Assembly (NCBI RefSeq): GCF_028583425.1
Contig: NC_072795.1
Location: 76,088,001 to 76,152,000 of the forward strand
Reading direction: 5' to 3'
DNA length: 64,000 nucleotides
DNA from: Eublepharis macularius
Taxonomy: Eukaryota > Chordata > Lepidosauria > Squamata > Eublepharidae
The position numbers and the translations under genes were made by a program. Shown here piece by piece: positions 43,601-55,200 of the stretch (its first letter is position 1; each line of letters opens with the position of its first letter). Below the pieces are notes generated by a model that worked only from the letters and a program-made list of their open reading frames with translations, was not told the DNA's origin and searched no databases.

Positions 43601-46600
43601 TGAAAATCTCATGATATCATATATCGATTTCCAAACAGCATTGACACCAGATTCTTGTAATAACAATACATGTGATGTGGATTCCTCATCTGTATTAATA
43701 CTATATTGATACACTGTGTCAGGTTCTGCCAAGGGTGCCACCCTGTGAGACGCCGGCATGCCTGACTTCAGCCTTGAAAGACCTTCAGGGAATATGAGGG
43801 ATCCCGCTCTGTGGAAGGAGGGGGGTATACCTCACCCTCACAGTCCACTTGCAGGTCCCTTCAACGTGACATTGTCCTGGCTGCCTTCTATGACAGCTGT
43901 CCCCATCCAGCTGTTGGTCTTACTCCTCCTCCTCCTCTTCTTTCCTCCACCTCCTCTCTGCTGCACGCTCTCGCTCTCGCTCTCCCCTCCACCACACTCC
44001 TATACAACAACCCACCCCACCCTGTGGATGGATTCTCCTTATATCTTTCCCCCTATTCCCAGCTCCACCTGCCAGCCATGCCCCCCTCTGCACTCTAGCC
44101 ACGGCCCTTGATGTCTCAGGCAGTCACACCTGTGATTGCTTCCTTGGGCAGCCTCACCTGCGCCTCCTTTGCTGGCTGCTGGGCTTTTCCTGCTAATTGC
44201 CTCAGGCAGCCCTACCTGTGGCTGTTTTGCTTTCAGCCCCACCTGGTTCTGGCTGATCCCTTCTAGCCTGCCTGCTGGTTGGGGCATGGCCCTGTGCTGC
44301 CTTTCCTCTACTGCCAGTAAGGTTGCTGGCTGGCTTGCTGCCCCTGCTTCCTGAGATTTCTCCCTCTGGTCTGGGCCCCTCCTGGCTGTCCTCACTCTCC
44401 CTGCCTGGTCTCTCAGCCTCCCAGGGAGGGTGGGGCTAGCTTGCTTCCACCTGTCCCGTCTAACCCTCTGAGGTTTGGGTGCTTTTTCCCCTCCCTCTGG
44501 TGCCAGTGGGCTCTGGCCCTGGGTGTCTGTTGGTGAGGCTGGGAACCTGTCTCCTGGCTGCCTCCTGTTCTCTCCTCCTGGTAAGCCCGGCAGCTGAGCC
44601 TCAGAGCCAAGCTACAAGTGACTTTTTTCAAGTGTAGGACACTTGATCGTTTTAGCAAGTTTTTCTGGGAACGGAAGTCCCAGTGTCCTTCCCCTCTCGG
44701 TTAGAATCGCTGCCTGAAGAGCCAGAGAAAGCTGGCTGCAAACCGTTCCTCCAGTCACAAGCCTGCTCTCAATGATCATTTGGGGGCAGACAGCTGCTAC
44801 TTTCTCCCTGAGCATCCTGCTCCCAGGGAGCTGCTCTGGAGAAAGCCGCCCTTCCCTTGCTCCTGGAGAAAAACTGGAATGAGTGCAAGTTAGAGCAGCA
44901 GCAGATTCTTCCACTGTCGCTGCGGCTGGAGCTTCACTGACATGGTGGCTTTCTCCAGAGCAGCTCCCCGGGAGCAGGACGCCCAGGGAGAAAGTAGCAG
45001 CTGCCTGCCCCCAAACGATCGTTGAGAGCAGGCTTGTGGCTGGAGGAACGAATTTCAAAAGCTGCTGCTGCATCCAGCTTTCTCTGGCTCTTCAGGCAGC
45101 GATTCTAACAGAGAGGGGAAGGACACTGGGACTTCAGTTCCCAGGAAAACTTGCGAAAATGATCAAGTGCTGTCCATGTAAAAAAAGTCACTTGTAGCTT
45201 TGCTCTCAGACTCTGGACACACTGTATTCTTGAGGGTTCTTTTGGTAATTGTTAGTATGTGATAATTAAGCTTGCTAACCTCCAGGTGGGACCTGGAGAT
45301 CTTCTAAAATGAGATCTCAAGGCTACAGAGATCAGTTCCCATGAAGAAAATGGCTGTTTTTGAGGATGAATTCTATGACCTTATATCCCCACTGAGGTCC
45401 CTCCTCTCCCCAAATTTCCAGGAATTTCCTGACACAAAGTCAGCAACCATAGTAACATATGTGTATAATTGTTCAATCTTTTCAAAGTGTACTTTATATT
45501 CTTGCCTTTATCACACAGTTCCTTTATTCTCATTAGTGAGATGTCATTCAGCATTTTATTGTTTGGGTTACAATGTCTGCATTGGGGGAGGAGTAGCACT
45601 ACAATATATTCAGTCACACCTTTGTTCTTGAGGAGACCCTATTTTATAGCGTAAATCATTTTGGGACATTTTCTGCTAAAGGTGAACTTGGGGCCCTTGA
45701 AGGGTGTTTATTACCCAGGTAGCATGGCTGATAAAAGTTTTTCTGTCTTCTTCTTCTCGGCCACCAGCTGCGTTGTTCTGGCTTCAACCACTTCCTCCAG
45801 ATGATTTGCATATTTTTCTAATTTATTCACCATGTTGTCCAAGATACTGAAATGACTTTGGGAAATTTCAGACAATAAACGTTGAAGAAAACAGTAGCCA
45901 TCTACTCTTTCTACCAAAGAGCTTTGTACGGTTTCTAAGAGGAAACAGTGCAGAACCATTTTTCTGCACCTTGAGCTCATCAGTTTTTGTTTAAAATACC
46001 TATTGCATTGCATACAAACTGATAATCATGTGGGGAATCAGCCATTTATTCACTGTATTTTTCAATATTCTGGCAAACCAAGGACCATGGAACATGAGAT
46101 ATTTATATACTGATGACTTGTTGGCATTGGCAACAATACTCAGATATAAAATACTATGGGACTAACAAAATTTGTGGTAGGGTATGAGCTTTTGTGAGCT
46201 CATACCTTACGAAAAATTTTGTTAGTCTTACAGGTGCTACTGAACTTTTGCGCTTTTTTACTGGTACAGACAGACTAACATGGCTACGCATTTTGATAAA
46301 ACACTCTCTTTTTTATCTTTGCCTTCTCCAAGGAACTCGGCAGCATCTGTTAACTCTCTCCTTCTTCTTATAATCTCAGAACAACTTTGTGAGGTATTCT
46401 AGACTGACAGAGGATGACTGTCCTAAGGTCATTCAGGGAGTTTCATGGCGTAAACAGGGGCTCAAACCCACGTCATACTAGTCCTAGTCCAATCATACCA
46501 GCTTTCCACAATACTGGCTGAACTGATTAGCATTGTAAATAATATTAAACTTTTGGCACCCTAAAGCCAATCTTTGCATACTATCATCTGATTAGAAAGC

Positions 46601-49171
46601 CACTGTGATGTAGTAGTTAAAGGGCCAGAGTAGGATCTAGGAGACTGTAGATCTAGGAGGATCTACGTTCAAATCCCCACTCTTCCATGGAAGATTGCTG
46701 GGTCGACTTGCATCAGTCACACACACCCAGCCTAACCTACATCACAGGGTTGTTGCAAGGATAAATGGAGGAGAGGAAAACAATGTAAGCCACTTTGAGT
46801 CCCCATTAGGGAGAAAGGCAGGGTATAAATGAAGTAAAATAAAAATAATAATAATTAAAATAAAATCAGGATTTCTTTCCCCCCATTTATTATTAGTTCC
46901 ATTAACATTTACTGGTCAAGGAGGCAGGTATATGGTAATGCTAATGATTTGTATTTATTTATTATATTTACATCCTGCTTCCTTTTTATCACAGAACTCG
47001 TAATATACTAGTTTTATCCCATGTGCTACTTATGTTAAACCGTCAGTAAAAGAGTTTGACAAATAGATGAAAAGGCTAATATATTCACTTGACCAACAAT
47101 CACACAGATGTGGTTCTACAAGTAGAAAAAGAGTCACCCTTCTGGACTGGCCTCTCTCAGCGCTCTCTTCACATAGCAGAATGGTGGCCTCCTCACTGGA
47201 GATTCATCCCAACATGCCCTCAGTAGTGCAATGATCCTTTCATTACATTTCTCTGCTGAAAGAAGAGGGCGTAGTGGAACAGGGCAGTTAGGATCCTTGA
47301 TTCTCTTTATTATATCTGGAAGTAAGAAATGTTCAGATTTCAGAACATATTTTATTTCTAGTTCCTTTAACTTTTAAAATCTTTCTTCCTTTGGGTGGCG
47401 GGGCCTGTAATGCAATCCTAAGAACACTATTCTGGCTCTTTGCCTCATTGAATAGAGCTTTATAGTATTCCGAGTAGCCCTGCTTAGGATTGCTCTCAGA
47501 GGCCGTAAAGCTCAGGTCCTAGGTTTAATGAGCATACACACCCTCCTCCCTCATTTGGGAAGAAAGAAGAATGGTCCAAGAAGCCCCATTCCCATCAGTC
47601 TATCTGTGAAGCCACACTTCTGGATGAGGACTTTTCTGGACCTACTGGCTATACTCTTCATTTTTTTCATATTTTAAATTGTTTCTTAGCATAATATTTT
47701 TGTCTTTGAATATATATAAAAACAAACATATATCTACCTTTAGGCTATGCTGTGTATATGAGGTACAGAAATATGGTATAAAGAACAGAAGGATGAAGGA
47801 AAAGTGCAGTTTTCCATCCCTTGCACATTTTAAAATAAGAGCACTAGCACTACTTACAATTGGAATTCTTGCTATTTTTATGGCTCTTGGGTACTTTTCG
47901 CACTCATGGTTTAACACACCATTTCTGAGCAGTTGCTGTGATCACTGCGGCTTCGGCTTGGCACCTGTGCATTTCATGCTTCAGCTGAAACTTCAAATTG
48001 GTGTCCTGTGTTTCATTTCATACTTGTTTTGAAGCCCCGTGTTGGTTGCAGTGTTTAGGGGCTTTCAAGTGCGCACCACCTTTTTAAAAAAAACTTTGAG
48101 CATGTGTAGTAACATTTCAATGTTACTACATCTTCTGACCAACAAGGCCCCCCATGCCCACCCTTCAACCACCCACCCCCACCCCTCTCATCCCAGGGGT
48201 AAGGCAGGACTTCCATTCCCAGAAGTAAGGCACAGTGGGGGGAGAACAGACTTGTACCCAGCCCTGGCTCAGCTGAGACACGCTGAGCTGGGCTAGGCTG
48301 GGGCAGCTGCTCTACTGCTTTACAGCCCAAGAGGGCTGTGGAACAGGAGAGCAGCTGCCCCAGCTGAGCCCTGGCTCACTGCACGTTCAGCTGAGACGCG
48401 CCGAGCCGGGGCTCAGGGGCAGCTGCTCTCTTGCTCTGCAGCCCGGGAGGGTTGTGAAGCAGGAAAGTGGGCGCTCCAGCTGAGCCGCGTTTAAACATTA
48501 CTACACATGGTCAAAGTTTAAAAAGTGACGTGCAAACGGAAATCCTGCTTTACCACTGGGAAAAGTGGGGTGGGGGTGGGAGGTTGACAGGAAGGCTGTA
48601 GAGGAGAACAGCTGCCCCAGCTGAGCTGCAGCGAGTCCGCTGTACTTGCCCGGGAGTGCTGCAGAGCGGCAAAAAAAAAATGGCAGAAAAGGAGTTCAGA
48701 GAGCTGACTTGGGTAGGTGTGGTTAATTCCACCTAAACCAATCAGCTCCCAGGGAAAAGGAGGGGAGAAGTGCTGTAAAAGTGTTCACAATGGCATTAAT
48801 CGGGCCAGCTCCGACTGGGCAGCTGATTAAAAATAGCATCACGGTATGTCCGCAGGGAGAAAAATCAGGGTAATGGGGGAAAAGAGCAGTACTGCGTCCC
48901 ATGACTAGCTTGCAAGTGTGAAACCCCTGCAAACATGGGATGTGGAACAGGAATGGACACACTTTAAAATCCGAGTGTGAAAAGTACCTTGTGCTATCCT
49001 AAGCAGAGTTACACTCTTCTGAGTTATTGAGTTAAATGGGCTTAGAAGGGTTGAGACCTTTATATAAGAGGAAGGGGTTAAGTGTGGCACAGAACTTTAG
49101 TGTATCATCTAGCTAGCTTATAGTAATTTTCTGTTGGATTGTGGGGAAAATAGAGATAAAGTATTTTGACA

Positions 49172-49208
<37 letters not shown>

Positions 49209-52200
49209 TTCTCTCTTTCTCTCTTTCTCTCTCTCGGCCCCCCTCCAACTAACATATGATTTGCTCCTGTTGGTACTTGGTAGGTGCACCTGGAGGGGGG
49301 CTTAGGAAGGGGTCAAGCTAGACATGTATGAAATGCACATTTCATACACTTCATCTCTATACTTCACCAGTACTTAGTTCTTACTGATCCTACTGACCAT
49401 CTGGAAGGAGAAAAAAATCACAGATTGAAGTGAAACAAAATTCTACCTTCTGCACTTTGCTTCAGTTCTTCAAATGGACCATCTTCATGATTGTATATTA
49501 GTTCCCTCATAATAATAGCAAAGCTGTAAACATCCCCCTTCTGGGTGCCTTGGAATGGATATTCTCCCATTCTTAGTAATTCAGGGGATGTCCAATATAG
49601 ATCTACAGTAACAAGACAGCAAAGACCAAAGGGGTGAGAGATCCAGGTAGTACCAAATTCAGGGTGAATGTTTTAAAAATAACTGTTAACATACTGAAGA
49701 GAACAAGAATCCATTAGCACCTATAAGACTAACGAAATTTGTGGTAGGGTATGAGCTTTCATGAGTCACAGCTCACTTTTTCAGATGTCTTTAAGAAGTG
49801 AGCTGTAACTTACGAAAGCTCATATCCTGCCACAAATTTTGTTAGACTTCTAGGTGCTACTGGACTCTTGCTCTTTTCTACTGCTACAAACAGAGAAACA
49901 CGGTTACCCATCTTGATCTGTTAACATATTGTATCTGTTAATGTGTATAAAGTCATATGTTTTCTATGCTATGTCTGTTTGTCAGTTCTCAAATTGTTTT
50001 GTTTTCCTTTTTGCGTTCTTTACAGATGCTTATTCCAGTCTGCTTAGGCAACAGCAAAAGCTATGCCAACAGCAAAACTTTCCCAAAGCAGCCAGTTATA
50101 GCTTTAATACCACCAACACAGCATCTTTATCAGAGCTAATTTTTCTAGAATATCTAACAGGAAATCATTGCAACAGCTCCCCTACCTTTTCTTCCAAAAT
50201 GGAATTTTCTTCTTCTTTTTCTTCTTTTTGAGCAATCATATCACTTTGTTTTCTAATTGTCCACTCTCCAGGTTTTCACTGTTCTCAGCACGCTTTTTCT
50301 CACACCTACTTTACTGCAATCTTTTCAGAAAGAACACAGTCCAAACCACATAACTCATGGTCTGGATGGAAGGAGCACATTTTTGAAGCCTATCAGCACC
50401 ATTTGCCTTCTGTTAGCCACCTCATTCCCCACCACACCACTGAGCACCTGTCGTTTTAAAAGTTGATTTCTATAGCAATTACTTTTTAAAAAAAGAGCCC
50501 CCCAAAGTCGCTCCAATGATGCATTGTGGTGAAATGTGTGGTAAATGGTGGCTGGCAGAAGGAGGTTCACAGAAAACTCCCATGTGGAAACTCCATTGCC
50601 AATGCAGAATACAATGTTGAAACACTACTGCATTCTTAGCAGCAGAGTCTCCAAAATGGAGAAACCTTGCTATGCATTCATCAGCTGCATGAATGTATCG
50701 AGTACATTCTCTATATCTACTACTATCAGGTTTTTCTCAGTAGCTCTGCTGATGATAGCAATTGAACTCTCTGCCAATGGAGGAATTGATTCCTCCTCTG
50801 TTTAAGCAGGATTTTATCTCTCTTGAAGCTAAATCTTCTTGGCTATTAAGAGATGAAGATAAACAAGTAACTGTGTGTGGCTAAAGTTTTTGGTGGTTGT
50901 AGTAAAATCATGTCATAATGGCGGTGGGACAAGGTTTTGGAAGGGACAATGGCAGTGGGACAAGGTTTTGGAAGGGAAGGCCACGGAGACATGGTAGGGC
51001 TCGGTGTCCTTCCAACCTTCATCCCATCTTAAGGCATGCTGGTTGTGGGGCTAGGAAGATGAATTACCTCCCTCCGGCACTGATGTTGTGTAACTCGAGG
51101 TTTATCAATAATAAGACCAAGACACTGCAAGATTTCTTTGCAGTGGAAAATGTAGACCTGGTGTGTGTGACTGAGACCTGGGTGAGGGATGACGAAACAG
51201 TTGCCTTTTAAGAACTGCCCCCCCCCCCAGGTTTCTCGGTCCTTCACCAGTCCCAGAGGGATGGTCGGGGTGGGGGAGTGGCTATTCTCATTCAGGAGCT
51301 ATTCTCATTCGGGAGTCTTTCTCCTTCAGGCTGCTCCCCGGACCAAAGATCACTGGCATTGACTGTGTTGGCCTGACGTGGGATGCTGAAGAGAAGCTTG
51401 GCTATCTGTCTGGTGTACCGGCTGCTTAGCACACCAGCAGCTACCCTGTCAAGCCTGTTGGAGGTGGTGGCGGGGTGGGCTTTGGAGCACTCTAGGCTCT
51501 TAATATTGGGTGACTTCAATGTCCACATCGATAATGCCACCTCCTCACAGGCTGCGGACCTGGTGTCATCCATGGCAGCACTAAGGCTCTCCCAATTTGT
51601 TTCAGCTCCCACACAACAAGCCGCCTTGAGCCCATCTGTGGGAAGGGCAGGGTATAAATCAAATAAAACAAATAAATAAGCGGGCCACATGCTAGATTTG
51701 ATCTTTGGGATGGGGATTCAGGTGGACCTTGATGCGATTGAGGCAGTGCCATGGTCAGACCACTTTGTCCTGAAGGCCCGTCTGGGAATGCCAGCCCCTC
51801 CCTGCATAGGCAGTGAGTTGATTTATGCTTGCCCGTGGAGACTAATGGATTCAATTGGTTTCCAGAATGCTCTGTGGGATACGATGCCCCCTGGTGATTT
51901 GTTAGATGAGCTGGTGAAGGACTGACATGGCCGTCTCTCCAAAACCATCAATGAAATTGCCCCCCGTTGCCCTCTCCACTCCCGTGCCAGACTAGCCCCC
52001 TGGTACACGGAGGAGCTACGATGGTTGCGGGAGCTGAGACGGCAGGAGTGAGTGTGGTGGCAGAATCAGAGCAAAGAGGCAAGATCATCTTATAGAGCAT
52101 TTATGAAGGCCTATGAGGTGGCTGTGAAGGCGGCAAAGAAGGAATATTATGCTGCCTCCATAGCGTCTGCTAGCTCACGCCCGGCAAAATTATTTCAGGT

Positions 52201-55200
52201 AGTTCAGTCCTTGGTCTCCCTCTCTCAGGGAGACTGCCAAATTAGAAATTTGGCTATTAGCTGTAAGGCTTTGGGGAGCTTTTTTTGCAGATAAAGTCTT
52301 GTCCCTCCGCCACAACCTGCCAGCCACAGTTGATGCAGTAAGGGAACTAGAGACCCCTTGGCCATCTTCTGGTCCAATTTTAGATCACTTCAGTCTGGTC
52401 TCTCAGGAGGATGTTGCCAGGATCTTGTGGCTGGTGAGGCCCATTACGTGCTCCTTGAACCCTGCCCCTCATGACTGGTTAAGGCCAGTATCGATGGGCT
52501 GAGGGCCCCATTGGAGACCATTATTAATCTATCACTAAGCTCTGGGGATTTTCCCAGGGCATTAAAGAAAGCCGTAGTGAGACCCCTCCTGAAAAAGCCA
52601 ACCTTGGATCCCACAGACCTGTCCAGTTACCGCCCAGTCTCGAACCTCCCATTTCTGGGTAAGGTGATTGAGCAAGCGGTGGTGGAGCAGCTTCAGGGTT
52701 TCCTGGAAGATGCATTGGTCCTGGACCCATTCCAGTCCAGTTTCCTCCCGGGTCACGGGACTGAGACAGTGTTGCCCTCACAGACAATCTCTGTAGGCAT
52801 CTGGATCAAGGCGGGTCAGCGCTGCTGGTGTTGCTAGATCTCTCAGCAGCATTCAACACAGTTGACCATGAATTGTTGACCCACTGCCTTGCCAACGTGG
52901 GGATATGAGGGACTGCCTTGCAGTGGCTTGTCTCTTTTCTCCACAGTCGGGGACAGAGAGTGGCACTGGGGGAGAGGTTATCAGCGTGGCAATCTTTGGT
53001 GTGTGGCGTCCCACAGGGGGCGTTACTCTCCCCATTGTTGTTTGATCTCTACATGCACCCTCTTGGCCAGCTGGCACAGAGTTTCAGATTGGGTTGCCAT
53101 CGATATGCGGATGACACCCAGTTGTACCTGTTGATGGACGGCCGGCCTGGCTCTGCTCCCGAGGCCCTAATTAGAGCATTGGGGGCCGTGTCTGGATGGG
53201 TGAAGCAGAGCAGACTTAAGTTGAACCCCACGAAGACGCAGGCCCTGTACCCGGGCCATGGGGGGAGTAGATATGGGGATTCAGCTTCCAGCCTTTGAGG
53301 GGGCACCACTTGTGCCTGTTTCATCGGTCAGGAGCCTTGGTGTGATGCTGGATTCCTCCTTGTCAATGGAGGCCCAGGTCAAGGCAGCTGCCAGAACTGC
53401 CTTTTTCCATCTTTGGCAGGCCAGGCCGCTTGCCCCCTGTCTCTCAACCCATGATCTAACAACAGTGATCCATGCAACAGTCACCTCCAGATTAGATTAC
53501 TGTAACTCACTCTACGCAGGGCTTCCCTTGGGCCTGACCCAGAAACTGCAGCAGGTGCAAAATGCTGCTGCTTGTGTCCTGACAGGAATTTCATTCAGGG
53601 CACATGTGACTCCAACTCTGCAGCAGCTGCACTGGCTCCCCATGGAATTCTGGATCAGGTTCAAGGTTCTGGTTCTGACCTATAAAGCCCTAAACGGACT
53701 GGGACCAGCATATGTGAGGGACTGCCTCTCTCCATATGTACCTCGGAGGGCTCTTAGATCTGCAGGTAAACACCTACTGGTGGTCCCTGGCCCCAGGGAG
53801 GCTCGGCTGGCCTCGACCAGGGCCAGGGCATTTTCTGTCCTGGCCCCAACCTGGTGGAACTCTCTGTTGGAAGACACTTGGGCCCACCAAGATCTTGTAT
53901 CTTTTCGGCAGGCCTGTAAGATGGAGATGTTCCACCAGGCATACGGTTGAGACCAGCACTGGATCCATCTAATTAGTCTCCCTTCTGGTCTCCTGCCAGT
54001 GGGGGGGCGCATATGGTCCATGCCTCCACATGCTTGAGGAGTTAGAGTTTCACCAACCCACACCTCCACCCTTTTCTTCTCTTGTGTATGGTGGGCAGGG
54101 ACAGGGGGAAGGGTGTACCATCTGGAATACTGAAATCCATGTTGGTAATGAGATGTATTTTATTGGTTTTATTTATTGTAATTTATTTATAATTGTAACC
54201 CGCCCTCAGCCTGCTTGCGGGGAGGGAGGGCTAAAAATCTAAATAAATTAATTAATCAACTCTTTTAGTAGGTGATGTTTATGACTATGGTCATGAAAAC
54301 AGTAATTAAGAAGAAGATTACAGAATTTAATAGCTAATTCTTTCAGGGAAAGAAGCATTCTAAGGAATAATATACCTATTTTTGCTCCTGGGACACTTTC
54401 TTCACATGGCAGCTATGCAGTCCAGTGAAGAAATAACTGTTGGTTGCCAGCTGAACTTGGTCGAATCCACATTCACCCATTACCCGCATGTTTATCGGAT
54501 ATCTTCCGTTTGCCTCCAATCCGCAATTTTTTCCTCTTCGTTCACATTCCTGCTTCCAATCCATCTTTCTCGCGCATCCCTCCGGTCACACGGCCGCTTG
54601 AAAACCGCTTTTTTGGGTGGGACCTTTTTTTCCCGCCCATTTTTTAAAAAAAATTTTAGCGCACTTTTCCATTATTTCGATCTTGCCTTATAAAGAAACA
54701 TCATTGAAGATAATGATGCCTCTCTTCCCCACTGACAGCACTGATGGCTCTCTCCCGTTTCTTTTTTGGAAATTTGGAAGCATGTGGGAAGCTTTCGTGG
54801 GCATTTCCTATGCAGGACAGTTCAGTGTCTGAATTTTACTGAAGTTTCACTTCCTTGAAGTGTCATTATTTCGATATTTCGTAATTTCGATATTACAGTA
54901 ATATAAAATAAAAAAATAAAAAACAGTTTAAAAGGAAGTTTTGCGAGTCCGTTCTGAGGATGGATTCACCCCAAAATGATTTTTCAAACTACCAGATTTG
55001 ATTCAGAAACAGCATAATTAATAAATCCAATGCTATGAAGTCAAAAACAGTCTTTTGCAGACTACGGAGCACTTGCAAGTTGAATCAGCCAATAGGAACT
55101 CTCGGAACGGCCGGAGAGACAGGAAAGGGGGTGGTTTTTTAAAAAAACCGTGTAAATTGTGCATTGGCCCGTTCACGGCCACCGTGAAACTCCCGTTGAA

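Noticed and set aside
44612-45197. Frames of 153 (-) and 104 (+) codons with similar peptides
   Set aside because: They are mirror readings of the two arms of the foldback element at 44606-45203.
51292-51690. 132-codon minus-strand frame
   Set aside because: It is the reverse of the LINE endonuclease frame at 50910-54262.
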